A DNA stretch of 64,000 bases from Skeletonema tropicum (lineage: Eukaryota > Bacillariophyta > Thalassiosirophyceae > Thalassiosirales > Thalassiosiraceae), in contig CM074146.1 of assembly GCA_037178625.1 (NCBI GenBank), positions 1,426,001-1,490,000 of the forward strand, read 5' to 3'. The first letter of the stretch is position 1, and each line of letters starts with the position of its first letter. A model generated the notes under the pieces. It made no database searches. It was not told where the DNA came from and saw only the letters and a list, made by a program, of their open reading frames with translations. Below, in pieces: positions 53,335 to 64,000 of the stretch. Both the position numbers and the translations under genes were made by a program.

Positions 53335-53369
53335 GAAAATAAATTTGTCTTGAAGACAAATTTATTTTC
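53335..53369. repeat. F palindrome after helicase copy 3
   Basis: Identical to 52153-52187, 1,182 bp further on. Confidence 0.85.
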
Positions 53370-53403
53370 CATGCAAGTTGTGAATATTGCATTGTATCGT
53401 CCA

Positions 53404-54113
53404 CTAGGCAAAATAATCGCGTGGCAATTGGTATTCTTTCTTCGCTTCTTTCCATTTTTTGTTTGGGTTGGTTATGATTTCGGTGATGCGGTTTGTCAGG
53501 TCCTCTCTATTCTTTATTAAAGTACCACTCACTGCCTTTTGGTAAGTCGTTTTCGTCATTTTGTCGAGCTTTCTCTTGTTGTATCTTGTCTTGGTTTCTT
53601 CTGCCTTGCCGTCAAGGTACTTGACCCATTTGTCCCGCTTCTTGAAGAGTTTGCAGAGTTGGCCATCTTGGTTCGTCTTGCAATTGTGTAACCATTCTAC
53701 AGACACGCTCGGCCCTGTCCAATAAATCGCACTATCCGTCGGGTGCATAACATTTTTGGAACCAAGTGTTTTGCCCCTGCTGGTAGCAACGTATCCTGTC
53801 CCAAGGCACTGGCTTCTCTCCCAGAGCTCATCTGACGGATCTATCACCATGCGATTCCATCGATCGTCCTTGCCGAACCCGGCCTCCAAGCCCTGGCAGC
53901 GGTGTATTGTGATTGCGAATGCAATTTGCAGGGGCATGAACGTGGCAGTACAGCATCCTTTGTTGCAGATGTGAATGTAGGGTGGTATTGGCACGTGCTG
54001 AGTGGAGTGGTGGAGTGGAGTGATTACAAATTTGTGTAAAGAGGGATGATTGATCAGTGCCATGCTATATTTCGAATTCAAGAATACATTTCTACATTCA
54101 CTCACCGTTGGAT
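53404..54113 (-). pseudogene. Pif1-like helicase fragment, F2 copy 3, truncated
   Basis: The third tandem copy keeps only the second exon (motifs V and VI), the intron and a few bases of the first exon. At about 54113 it switches to the inverted F gene (reading ELSEKG). This joint puts the F gene exon 2 directly before the helicase intron donor, but out of frame. Confidence 0.75.
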
Positions 54114-55759
54114 TCCCTTTTCCGACAGCTCTCCCAACATAGATCCAATAGTTCCAGACGCTTTTGTGTTCTGTGGAATTTCTCCAACTCCAACTGGCCG
54201 AGCTGCATTGCCATTATTGCTACGAAATACACCAGCATCGTCTGCTTCCAAGGGGGCGTTATCAACATTACCAACACCCATATTGGTGCCATCATTATCA
54301 CGTTCTCCTGACAGTCTAGCAACTGAAGTAGCATTACGACACGGATAATCCTTCACGGTAGAACCAGAAGACTCATGAAACAGGCGGTCGAGACAGCTGC
54401 GCGGAAGTCTACTGGTAGACGGAGAATCATATAAATGATCGCGAATGGTTTGGCGGCCCACAAGACTGCGATCTTCTGAGCAGCGGCGATATGCGCGAAC
54501 AGTAGCAGGTTGTTCCCCAGCATGATACAGCAACGCCGGAAGATTAGTTGGGTCAACTGCTGACTCCTCATCAGAAGGAGTAGACGCTGGTATGTCCGTT
54601 TCAGACGGATGATGAGTATTCACTGGAGTTGCGGCACTACCATTGCTCTCTTTAGGGCACTGCTGTTCGATGTCATAATTTTTTGATGATTGCTTTAACT
54701 TTAACAAAGAACTCGCCTGCTCGACAACGTCATAATCATTATTATTATCGCATGATCTCCATGATTTGCATGATGCATCAAATGCTTCTGCCTGCTCAAA
54801 GTTAGTGCATCTAACATGAGCGGGAGAGATGCAATCGCCTTGCTTTGTCTGCAGAAGAGGCGATCTTGTTGTTGTCGACAACATTTTTTTTGTTGCCCGC
54901 TGTCACACCGCCATTGCTGAAGTAAATGAAAATAGGGATAAGTAAGGATAAGTGATTAGTTTTTGACATGACGACATTCATATGGGAGAAACAATACCAG
55001 TTCAAGTTTGAAATAAATTTGCATACATCACAATTTTATTTTTGGCATGAACTCTATGGAAGGTTAATACCACACAGCAAAAAGCGACTTAAATGTAGAT
55101 GAATGAGCGATCCTTTCTATGTTCGTACGATCACTCTACGTAATGTTTTACGCAGTGTTAAGCGTTTCGCTTATACATGAAATTCTGAATCACATAAGAC
55201 GCTTCTTCCAATTTCAGCTCATCTTAACAATACACTTTCGGACTTACCCATTAGACAATACGCTGGAACACTCTGGAGCAGCCAACGACTGCAAGTTATG
55301 ACTGTTATTTACACAACGGCCATAATTCATTATTCCAGCTTTGCTTTCTGCATCCGATTTGTAGAACTGAGCCGAGCTTGAACCGTTACAGGTAACGTTG
55401 CGATTGGAAATGACATTGTAAGCGATAGATAATTGTTCCTGTCTGGTGCGATATAGATCCATTACGCATCCTAGCTCAGACAATACATGTTTTAGTTCAC
55501 GCATATTGCAAGAGGAAAGAACAAGCCTCAGAAGAGTATGTGGATCAGTAGAGTGTTCGAAGCATGGATTGCGCGATGATTGTAATTCTACTATTTCGCG
55601 GAAGATATGATCGCCTACACGCACTTTCGGCCATTGGACTTTGTGAATTATTTGACGAATAGACAGAAATGAGCATCTAACACCCTTCCGAGCGCTCTTG
55701 CTGTTCACGTCGGAAGAGGATGGTTGCTGTTGCTGCGCTTTCTCTCTTGAAGTGTGCAT
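54114..55759 (-). pseudogene. F gene, F2 copy, frameshifted
   Basis: Exon 1 (55759-55248) matches 26541-27052 with single changes (HKVQW for YNVQW). Exon 2 (54917-54114) has lost 13 bp where F1 encodes NKNEHDIP, so the frame shifts and stops soon after DNNKIASS. The rest of exon 2 is still readable in another frame to ELSEK. The protease-related third exon is absent. Clearly non-functional. Confidence 0.75.
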
Positions 55760-56636
55760 ATTTTATACGGTCAATTTTGTTCGTGGTTTGGTTATGCCGG
55801 TCCGTAATGGTCACATATTTAAGATATTGATTTGCGTGCGAGGAATGTCATACGCAAGCCACTCATTATTATTTATGCACTCTTCTAATTGCATGTGGTG
55901 TTCCGTAGCATGATAGTCGATGAGTGGCTGCGCGGAAAAGTCACGGATGGCGACATGTTCTTCCTGCCAGCAGAGAAGCTGACACGTTGAAGTTAGGAGA
56001 GGAACAAGTGACGTCATATATTTGAGAATATGTAAAACGCGATCGGTATAAAGTACTGTCAAACGCGATCGGTAAATTATTTCGTCAAAAAGCCAACTCG
56101 GTTTTTGCATGATCGATGATCGTGCAGAAAAAGAGAAAAAGATGCCACCACAATGGCCTACAATGGCACCCCTAGTATGGCCGCCTATCTCAGTCCATGA
56201 GTATATTTCATAAGGTATCGATGGCCCATCCCTTAAACGACATTATGGCGATTTTTTCGCAGCAGTGTGGCGTTTCGGCTGCTGTAGGGGTGGAGATAAT
56301 ATCATTGCAATCCACTTCATTGAGATTTGAAATGAAAACAACCACCTTCCCTGCACCCATCGAAGATGATAAACATCTATAGGCACTACCCCTCCGCTAC
56401 CCATCGCCGATGATAATATGAAGTGAGATTCTGGTTGCTCGGAATGACCATTAAAGCCCCCCCACACCTCCAAAATACCAAGGACACAAGATGTGCACAA
56501 AATTGCATAAATAATTTGACACTCTAACACAACAATAAGCCTGTAGACGGCGGATCGAGCGGCTCTAAAGACCGCAACTCATCAACATTATTATATATAA
56601 GAAGTGTCGGCTATTTATTGTCCATAATATTGCAAT
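55760..56636 (-). other. F leader region in F2
   Basis: Inverted copy of 25690-26540 with one small duplication (GATCGGTAAATTATTTCGTC insert near 56065). No gene seen. It runs into the assembly gap. Confidence 0.55.
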
Positions 56637-57136
56637 NNNNNNNNNNNNNNNNNNNNNNNNNNNNNNNNNNNNNNNNNNNNNNNNNNNNNNNNNNNNNNNN
56701 NNNNNNNNNNNNNNNNNNNNNNNNNNNNNNNNNNNNNNNNNNNNNNNNNNNNNNNNNNNNNNNNNNNNNNNNNNNNNNNNNNNNNNNNNNNNNNNNNNNN
56801 NNNNNNNNNNNNNNNNNNNNNNNNNNNNNNNNNNNNNNNNNNNNNNNNNNNNNNNNNNNNNNNNNNNNNNNNNNNNNNNNNNNNNNNNNNNNNNNNNNNN
56901 NNNNNNNNNNNNNNNNNNNNNNNNNNNNNNNNNNNNNNNNNNNNNNNNNNNNNNNNNNNNNNNNNNNNNNNNNNNNNNNNNNNNNNNNNNNNNNNNNNNN
57001 NNNNNNNNNNNNNNNNNNNNNNNNNNNNNNNNNNNNNNNNNNNNNNNNNNNNNNNNNNNNNNNNNNNNNNNNNNNNNNNNNNNNNNNNNNNNNNNNNNNN
57101 NNNNNNNNNNNNNNNNNNNNNNNNNNNNNNNNNNNN
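56637..57136. other. assembly gap, 500 N
   Basis: Exactly 500 N, a placeholder length. The end of F2, the rest of the split retroelement and the first exon of the first Zn(II)2Cys6 unit are expected here or are lost. Confidence 0.98.
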
Positions 57137-57402
57137 GATGGATCGAGCGACACTCTCTACGATCAATATTTGGAAGAGCTGATTTTTTTGCGGCCACATC
57201 ATGATACTATTATTATGCACAGCCACGGCCAAGCCAAGCACGTCGTGTGTTCCTATCTTACTATTGAATTCACTCACCTTTTCAATATAATATTTACATC
57301 GCCGTCTATATAACTAACCACTCACGAAATAAATTCTCATCTCACTCTCTCACTCACTCACACACACACACACAATACTATACACAGCAAAACTATGGAC
57401 AG

Positions 57403-58144
57403 CATGGACCTTAGTGAATTCGACTGCATCTACTCTCCCGCCAAACGTCGTGGTCCCGTGCCTGGTAAAAGTAGCGCCGCCAGTGGTGGTGGTCTTCATA
57501 ATCGATCTTCTTCTTCTTCTGCCAATCATCATCAGCAGCGGCAGTCTCTCAGCAGCAGGCGTCGTCGTCGTCCAAGCAGCAGCAGCAGCAGCTGTCAGCG
57601 AAATTACAACAACAATTGCAAGGAGGAGGAAGTAGTGGCGGGGGAGGAGGAGTGTTGAAATATACCGCCAACAACAGTGTTGTTGGTGCTCAGCAGCAAA
57701 CGAATGTTGTGGAGTACAGTAGTAGTACTTCGAACAATCATCATCATCACAATCATCATCATGCGAATAATAATGCTGTTGTTTAGAGATATTGCTCCAT
57801 CGATGAAGACATTGGGAGTGGGTGCTGTGCCTGGTGGAAGTTTGTATCCATGGACGTGGCATGATAATGATGTCGATTTGGCCAATTTCAATGCTATATC
57901 TCGGAATGGTAAGTTGTTCTGTCCACCGCACCGATATTGACCAAGTTGATTTTGATTTTGGCGTTGGATAGGAAGAATATGAATATACAACAACATGACA
58001 ATCAACTAGATGTGATTAGAATAAGTATCGTACATCATCGCTTTATTATCATATTACTTTTTTACCATTCCTTCTAGATTCACCAAATATGTAATAATCT
58101 TTGCTATCTTGCATTGCATTGCAGCGGTCGTAGGAATGCAATGA
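57403..58144 (+). pseudogene. Zn(II)2Cys6-type gene, unit 1, 3' exons, frameshifted
   Basis: Counterpart of exons 61018-61522 and 61738-61757. Starts with MDLSEFDCIYSPAKRRG. A 2-bp insertion (CT) at about 57546 in the CAG-rich stretch, compared with 61141-61165, breaks the frame, so this copy ends early in a Lys/Glu-rich tail. The first exon with the Cys cluster would be in the gap. Otherwise the same as unit 2. Confidence 0.65.
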
Positions 58145-58562
58145 GTAGTGATTTAGAAAGCTCTAGTTGTGCTCTATCGATTAATTGTAGTTGCAACGTC
58201 ATACATCAATCTTTTGTCAACTATCGACTCAACTAAATCGACTTCTACAATACTCTCTCCATTCTCACGCAGTACTCCAACTCGCCAAGTTGACCTTTTC
58301 CTTGATGGCTTCCGTTGCAGTTGTCGAATCAAGGCGATGAGTGGTGATTTGGAAAGCTCTAATCGAGCTCTATCGATTGGTACTATAATCGACGTAAAAT
58401 ATCGATCCTTTGTCAATCGTCTCAACTAAATCGACCCCTAGAAACCTAATTTGACGCCCCAAAGCGACTTGAAACTCCAGATTTTCATCAAAACGACCAA
58501 AATGAACAGAATATCCACCACCGCCGTCATATTATCAATCAATCAATATCATCAACAATATA
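58145..58562. other. spacer with a ~190-bp direct repeat
   Basis: Two related blocks (58150-58245 and 58340-58432) share GGAAAGCTCTA and CAACTAAATCGAC. No gene is supported. The same occurs at 61758-62175. Confidence 0.5.
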
Positions 58563-59517
58563 ATAATCACAGTTCGGGCAAAGCCCTCACAAAACACACT
58601 ATCTTTCATCAGCATTATCCAGACAGTTGGTACCTCGAAAATCCAACGCTGCGCTGAAGAATGAAGTATCGATCAACCCCATCATGACAGTTGGCACAGA
58701 CTCATCAGACGCTTCGCTAGTGTAAAATCCAATAAACACAGCTCGGCCTCGCTGCCGCTCACCCTCGCCCTCATCATCCACTTGCCTCGACTCCGCTCGG
58801 CATCATCCATTGGTTGTTGTTGTATTTCTTCTTATTCATACCCTCCAACACCAGCAACTCCAACCACAAGCAGTAGCAACTCCTCCTCCTCCAACAACAT
58901 CATTGCCGACGATACCAATACTACTGTACTGCTTGTGGTTGGAGGAGGAGCTGCTTGTGGTTGGCTGTTGTGTATATACCCTCTTCCTCCTCCAACCACA
59001 AGCTGCGCAACATGGAGTTGCTGGTGTTGGAGGAGAAGTTGTGTTGGTGGAGTGGTATTGGCTGTTGCTGCTTGTGGTTGGAGGATGAGGATGGCAGTGT
59101 TGTAGTATTGTAATTTATAGTATTATACTCATCCACTGCTCGCCGACCGGAGGGAGGTGAGCCAAGTAGTATATAAGTATGACACGTGTGGTAGTATTAG
59201 ACGGTACATCGAACATGTGATACTTATTGGATGGACGGTACATGTGACTACTGTCATGATCTTCGCCGATCTATGCTTCGTTCTTCAGCGAAGCGTTTGA
59301 TTTACATCGTACCAACTATCATGTTTGAGCGTTCATTTGTTGTACTGTATTTGCGAGGGCGAGCTTGCGAGGCCGAGCTGTTTATATTGTGATTATTGTG
59401 ATCTTAGTGATTAGATGTGGTCGCTTTTTTGGATTTTAGTTGATTGTACCAACTGTCTGGATGCGGTGGATTGAAGAGGACGCTTTTTTGTGAGGGCTTT
59501 GCCCGAACTCTGATTAT
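58563..59517. mobile_element. fold-back element in the spacer, copy 1
   Basis: The ends are inverted: ATAATCACAGTTCGGGCAAA at the left against the inverse of TTTGCCCGAACTCTGATTAT at the right. The arms stay complementary in blocks (GGTACC/GGTAC near the CCAGACAGTTGG site; AGCTCGGCCTCGC; CAGACGCTTCGCT) for about 200 bp. The centre is a CTCCAACCACAAGCAG/CTGCTTGTGGTTGGAG inverted-repeat cluster. No coding capacity. It may be a MITE-like or fold-back transposon, or a transcript terminator region that can form a large hairpin. Confidence 0.65.
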
Positions 59518-60214
59518 ACATTTTGAAATGTTGATTGTAATAATGGTACTAATCGATTCAGCGTGAAGAGAGCTTTCTAACGGTGGTTCATTTGTCAAAT
59601 TTGATCATTTTGAGTATTTGGACATATCTTGCGGAAATCTGGCTCCAGAGCCGGATTTCGCTCTGCCGGTCACTTTCTAACCCCATTTTTAGCCTGAAAC
59701 ATTTGTAAAAAGTCGTTCAATCAAGCTGACTATACTTCTAACCGATAGAGCGCGATGAGGGCTTTCCAAAACGCTACTGATCGTCTTGATACGACCGCTA
59801 GGAGGAAAGATAAGTAAGTACGGCCCATTGACTTGTTGATTGAAGTTGAGCAGATAGATAGATGGTGCTTGCTTGGTTCAAAAAGTGAAGAAGCGGTGAT
59901 GCCGCTTGAGCTTTGCAAATCATCGCCTCTGTTATTTCCGGTACGATTTAGTTCCCGCCAGTTAGTATGTAGGTAGTGCTACGGCAAGAAAAGCATCTGT
60001 GAGTGATTGAGATTTTTGATGCGACAGATAGAGAAGATGTTCGTCTTAAGCGGCCAGAACACTTTTGTTGCTTCAAAGTGGGTTATCCTCTAATGGTGGA
60101 TCACAAACGTCAAGAAGCCTTTCCCACAGGCCAAATAATCTTATGCCTTCCACACAACACACAACACTACTTATGTATCTACTGATCTAACCAACCAAGT
60201 AACTACGTAACACC
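59518..60214. other. upstream region of the unit 2 gene
   Basis: About 700 bp with no gene; expected promoter and 5' UTR. It contains further words inverted relative to 58340-58390 (CGATAGAGC..GCTTTCC). Confidence 0.45.
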
Positions 60215-60403
60215 ATGAACCAACCTCCCAACAACAACACCACCAGCACCGCTGCTAGTAGTACCACTACCAACAAAATGGTCCAACTGTGCGCCTCCTG
60301 TGACAGATGCCGCTCCCGCAAAACGAAATGCGATGGCGCCCGACCGTGTCTCAATTGCAAGAATCGATATTTGAGGGTGCACAAGTTGACGGCGGAGGAA
60401 TTG

Positions 60404-60438
<35 letters not shown>

Positions 60439-61757
60439 ATAATAGAAAGAATTCTGTGCGGATGTTATTTTTTTAGTAGTAGTATCATTGCTGTGCTGTG
60501 CTGTGATCTGCCGTGCTGTGTGGTTGATTGGTGTGCAGTTGAAAATATTATTATCCGACGGTAGCTGCATGCGGCGGATGGAATGCACTTGTTGTTATTT
60601 TAAAAGATGTTGTGCGCTCGAGCGGATATTGAAGTATAGTATATATTACATTATTGCGAACTGTATTGTCGAGGAGGCGAGAGGGCGCAGTCAGTATATA
60701 GGATCATTCTATTGCTATGATATCGGTCGAGCTACGGCGGGGAAAAGAAGTGATGGATCGAGCGACACTCTCTACGATCAATATTTGGAAGAGCTGATTT
60801 TTTTGCGGCCACATCATGATACTATTATTATGCACAGCCACGGCCAAGCCAAGCACGTCGTGTGTTCCTATCTTACTATTGAATTCACTCACCTTTTCAA
60901 TATAATATTTACATCGCCGTCTATATAACTAACCACTCACGAAATAAATTCTCATCTCACTCTCTCACTCACTCACACACACACACACAATACTATACAC
61001 AGCAAAACTATGGACAGCATGGACCTTAGTGAATTCGACTGCATCTACTCTCCCGCCAAACGTCGTGGTCCCGTGCCTGGTAAAAGTAGCGCCGCCAGTG
61101 GTGGTGGTCTTCATAATCGATCTTCTTCTTCTTCTGCCAATCATCATCAGCAGCGGCAGTCTCAGCAGCAGGCGTCGTCGTCGTCCAAGCAGCAGCAGCA
61201 GCAGCTGTCAGCGAAATTACAACAACAATTGCAAGGAGGAGGAAGTAGTGGCGGGGGAGGAGGAGTGTTGAAATATACCGCCAACAACAGTGTTGTTGGT
61301 GCTCAGCAGCAAACGAATGTTGTGGAGTACAGTAGTAGTACTTCGAACAATCATCATCATCACAATCATCATCATGCGAATAATAATGCTGTTGTTTAGA
61401 GATATTGCTCCATCGATGAAGACATTGGGAGTGGGTGCTGTGCCTGGTGGAAGTTTGTATCCATGGACGTGGCATGATAATGATGTCGATTTGGCCAATT
61501 TCAATGCTATATCTCGGAATGGTAAGTTGTTCTGTCCACCGCACCGATATTGACCAAGTTGATTTTGATTTTGGCGTTGGATAGGAAGAATATGAATATA
61601 CAACAACATGACAATCAACTAGATGTGATTAGAATAAGTATCGTACATCATCGCTTTATTATCATATTACTTTTTTACCATTCCTTCTAGATTCACCAAA
61701 TATGTAATAATCTTTGCTATCTTGCATTGCATTGCAGCGGTCGTAGGAATGCAATGA
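60215..61757 (+). CDS. Zn(II)2Cys6-type transcription factor, unit 2
   Basis: Exon 1 60215-60405 encodes a short Asn/Thr/Ser leader, then CASCDRCRSRKTKCDG, ARPCLNC and a KNRYLRVHK stretch. The intron 60406-61017 begins in a (GT)n run and ends TGGACAG. Exon 2 from 61018 joins in phase 2 and supplies the last Cys in SEFDCIYSPAKRRGPVPG. This gives the six-Cys pattern C-x2-C-x6-C-x5-C-x2-C plus a distant sixth Cys, the form seen in diatom Zn(II)2Cys6 proteins, which bind DNA as fungal Gal4-type clusters do. A Gln/Ser-rich stretch and a Gly/His/Asn-rich stretch follow. An apparent +1 shift near 61395 separates NNNAVV from RDIAPSMKTLGVG; then ISRNG, an intron (61523-61737) and a short end AVVGMQ. 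The shift occurs in both units, so a small missed intron or true decay are both possible. Confidence 0.75.
60406..60436 (+). repeat. (GT)n microsatellite at the intron 1 donor
   Basis: About 15 GT dinucleotides starting at the donor itself. A (CA)n run also lies near the acceptor side (60975-60990). Confidence 0.85.
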
Positions 61758-62175
61758 GTAGTGATTTAGAAAGCTCTAGTTGTGCTCTATCGATTAATTG
61801 TAGTTGCAACGTCATACATCAATCTTTTGTCAACTATCGACTCAACTAAATCGACTTCTACAATACTCTCTCCATTCTCACGCAGTACTCCAACTCGCCA
61901 AGTTGACCTTTTCCTTGATGGCTTCCGTTGCAGTTGTCGAATCAAGGCGATGAGTGGTGATTTGGAAAGCTCTAATCGAGCTCTATCGATTGGTACTATA
62001 ATCGACGTAAAATATCGATCCTTTGTCAATCGTCTCAACTAAATCGACCCCTAGAAACCTAATTTGACGCCCCAAAGCGACTTGAAACTCCAGATTTTCA
62101 TCAAAACGACCAAAATGAACAGAATATCCACCACCGCCGTCATATTATCAATCAATCAATATCATCAACAATATA
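61758..62175. other. spacer of unit 2
   Basis: Same as 58145-58562; no gene. Confidence 0.45.
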
Positions 62176-63130
62176 ATAATCACAGTTCGGGCAAAGCCCT
62201 CACAAAACACACTATCTTTCATCAGCATTATCCAGACAGTTGGTACCTCGAAAATCCAACGCTGCGCTGAAGAATGAAGTATCGATCAACCCCATCATGA
62301 CAGTTGGCACAGACTCATCAGACGCTTCGCTAGTGTAAAATCCAATAAACACAGCTCGGCCTCGCTGCCGCTCACCCTCGCCCTCATCATCCACTTGCCT
62401 CGACTCCGCTCGGCATCATCCATTGGTTGTTGTTGTATTTCTTCTTATTCATACCCTCCAACACCAGCAACTCCAACCACAAGCAGTAGCAACTCCTCCT
62501 CCTCCAACAACATCATTGCCGACGATACCAATACTACTGTACTGCTTGTGGTTGGAGGAGGAGCTGCTTGTGGTTGGCTGTTGTGTATATACCCTCTTCC
62601 TCCTCCAACCACAAGCTGCGCAACATGGAGTTGCTGGTGTTGGAGGAGAAGTTGTGTTGGTGGAGTGGTATTGGCTGTTGCTGCTTGTGGTTGGAGGATG
62701 AGGATGGCAGTGTTGTAGTATTGTAATTTATAGTATTATACTCATCCACTGCTCGCCGACCGGAGGGAGGTGAGCCAAGTAGTATATAAGTATGACACGT
62801 GTGGTAGTATTAGACGGTACATCGAACATGTGATACTTATTGGATGGACGGTACATGTGACTACTGTCATGATCTTCGCCGATCTATGCTTCGTTCTTCA
62901 GCGAAGCGTTTGATTTACATCGTACCAACTATCATGTTTGAGCGTTCATTTGTTGTACTGTATTTGCGAGGGCGAGCTTGCGAGGCCGAGCTGTTTATAT
63001 TGTGATTATTGTGATCTTAGTGATTAGATGTGGTCGCTTTTTTGGATTTTAGTTGATTGTACCAACTGTCTGGATGCGGTGGATTGAAGAGGACGCTTTT
63101 TTGTGAGGGCTTTGCCCGAACTCTGATTAT
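62176..63130. mobile_element. fold-back element in the spacer, copy 2
   Basis: Identical by eye to 58563-59517, shifted by 3,613 bp; it was duplicated with the unit rather than inserted separately. Confidence 0.65.
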
Positions 63131-63822
63131 ACATTTTGAAATGTTGATTGTAATAATGGTACTAATCGATTCAGCGTGAAGAGAGCTTTCTAACGGTGGT
63201 TCATTTGTCAAATTTGATCATTTTGAGTATTTGGACATATCTTGCGGAAATCTGGCTCCAGAGCCGGATTTCGCTCTGCCGGTCACTTTCTAACCCCATT
63301 TTTAGCCTGAAACATTTGTAAAAAGTCGTTCAATCAAGCTGACTATACTTCTAACCGATAGAGCGCGATGAGGGCTTTCCAAAACGCTACTGATCGTCTT
63401 GATACGACCGCTAGGAGGAAAGATAAGTAAGTACGGCCCATTGACTTGTTGATTGAAGTTGAGCAGATAGATAGATGGTGCTTGCTTGGTTCAAAAAGTG
63501 AAGAAGCGGTGATGCCGCTTGAGCTTTGCAAATCATCGCCTCTGTTATTTCCGGTACGATTTAGTTCCCGCCAGTTAGTATGTAGGTAGTGCTACGGCAA
63601 GAAAAGCATCTGTGAGTGATTTTTTGATGCGACAGATAGAGAAGATGTTCGTCTTAAGCGGCCAGAACACTTTTGTTGCTTCAAAGTGGGTTATCCTCTA
63701 ATGGTGGATCACAAACGTCAAGAAGCCTTTCCCACAGGCCAAATAATCTTATGCCTTCCACACAACACACAACACTACTTATGTATCTACTGATCTAACC
63801 AACCAAGTAACTACGTAACACC
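63131..63822. other. upstream region of the unit 3 gene
   Basis: Copy of 59518-60214; expected promoter region, no gene. Confidence 0.45.
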
Positions 63823-64000
63823 ATGAACCAACCTCCCAACAACAACACCACCAGCACCGCTGCTAGTAGTACCACTACCAACAAAATGGTCCAACTGTGC
63901 GCCTCCTGTGACAGATGCCGCTCCCGCAAAACGAAATGCGATGGCGCCCGACCGTGTCTCAATTGCAAGAATCGATATTTGAGGGTGCACAAGTTGACGG
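63823..64000 (+). CDS. Zn(II)2Cys6-type transcription factor, unit 3, exon 1 (partial)
   Basis: ATG at 63823 opens the same leader and Cys cluster (CASCDRCRSRKTKCDG, ARPCLNC) as 60215. The window ends within exon 1, before the GT-rich donor. It shows that the array has at least three units and continues to the right. Confidence 0.75.
   Translation, partial: MNQPPNNNTTSTAASSTTTNKMVQLCASCDRCRSRKTKCDGARPCLNCKNRYLRVHKLT

Larger units (their letters stand above)
50547..56636 (-). mobile_element. F2: second F element, rearranged, right end in the gap
   Basis: Begins with CGGCCCTCGGGGCC, the F terminus 2, at 50547 inside the integrase frame. Next come terminus 2 (to ~50905), three tandem copies of a Pif1-like helicase fragment (50904-54113), then the inverted counterpart of F1 from 28204 back to about 25690 (54114-56636). 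Terminus 1, about 630 bp more, should lie in or beyond the N gap, so its target duplication cannot be seen. All coding parts are damaged. Confidence 0.8.
57137..60749 (+). repeat. 3.6-kb tandem unit 1
   Basis: Repeated from 60750 onward with an offset of 3,613-3,615 bp and near identity. Each unit runs from the intron of one Zn(II)2Cys6 gene through its 3' part, spacer and the first exon of the next gene. Because the gap adjoins it, an assembly duplication should be considered. Confidence 0.85.
60750..64000 (+). repeat. 3.6-kb tandem unit 2 (cut by the window end)
   Basis: Copy of 57137-60387. Differences are small indels, such as the 2-bp CT in the CAG stretch and loss of two to three bases near 63618. 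Confidence 0.85.

Noticed and set aside
25060..54113. E/F as Helitrons because of the Pif1-like helicase
   Set aside because: Helitrons lack target duplications and insert between A and T with CTRR ends. E-mini has a 4-bp duplication and no such 3' end, and no HUH Rep motif was seen.
56565..57313. Reading frames running through the N block
   Set aside because: They consist of undetermined bases and carry no evidence.
57350..57931. Minus-strand ORF (and its copy at 61026-61544) over the Zn(II)2Cys6 exon
   Set aside because: It lies opposite an exon with supported splice sites and domain; low-complexity codons keep the other strand open.
58810..59105. Short ORFs in the spacer hairpin as genes
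   Set aside because: They are low-complexity frames within inverted repeats, without start context or domain.

Overview
The window looks like nuclear DNA of a diatom or a close stramenopile. The reasons are short GT-AG introns, a tandem array of Zn(II)2Cys6-type genes of the form common in diatoms, genes built of repeated short Cys/His modules of a diatom type, Copia-like LTR elements with a diatom-style gag, and a KNPQANAI-type retroelement integrase. Most of the 64 kb is transposable elements nested inside each other. Few host genes are visible and several are broken. One 500-base N gap lies at 56637-57136.

Layout. 1-6.5 kb: two related Cys/His-repeat genes; the first is truncated and the second is split by an LTR element (2214-6003, 5-bp target duplication GTGCA). 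A MITE with 8-bp target duplications lies between them. 6.5-10.65 kb: remains of a DNA2-like helicase gene, split by a second LTR element (8070-9846, duplication GATAA). 10.655-49.908 kb: a 39-kb compound mobile structure ending on both sides in the same terminus. It is a partial copy of a large DNA element, here called E (10655-31413), joined head to head with a nearly full inverted copy (31413-49908). Without later insertions the two arms are about 7.61 kb each and differ in length by 3 bp. The left arm later received an LTR element (11830-20783, duplication ATTTC, itself holding a 5-kb repeat-rich element) and a related smaller element F1 (25060-29241). The right arm received a deleted E copy, E-mini (43508-47421, duplication ATTA). 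49.9-56.6 kb: a retroelement integrase fragment cut by a second F element (F2) that carries three tandem copies of a Pif1-like helicase fragment. 57.1-64 kb: a 3.6-kb tandem array of a Zn(II)2Cys6 gene with a fold-back repeat in each spacer.

The E/F family is the most interesting content. From splice phases I reconstruct a 1,177-aa gene 1 of unknown function, a divergent gene 2 whose protein carries a methyl-CpG-binding-like (MBD/TAM-like) segment, and a Ulp1-type cysteine protease (C48) gene whose tail is shared with a Pif1-like SF1 helicase seen in the deleted copies. Genes 1 and 2 diverge from a roughly 0.87-kb control region rich in CGACGT motifs. Nearly every intron and intergenic gap of E holds a 30-37 bp imperfect palindrome of the type GTAAAATTG..CACTG..CAATTTTAC; F has its own palindrome in the same positions. 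The termini are asymmetric: one has two subterminal repeats around TATAAAGTTGCTCTGCAATG, the other begins CGGCCCTCGGGGCC. No transposase is recognised. The functional proposals are inference from sequence reading; no database search was run.
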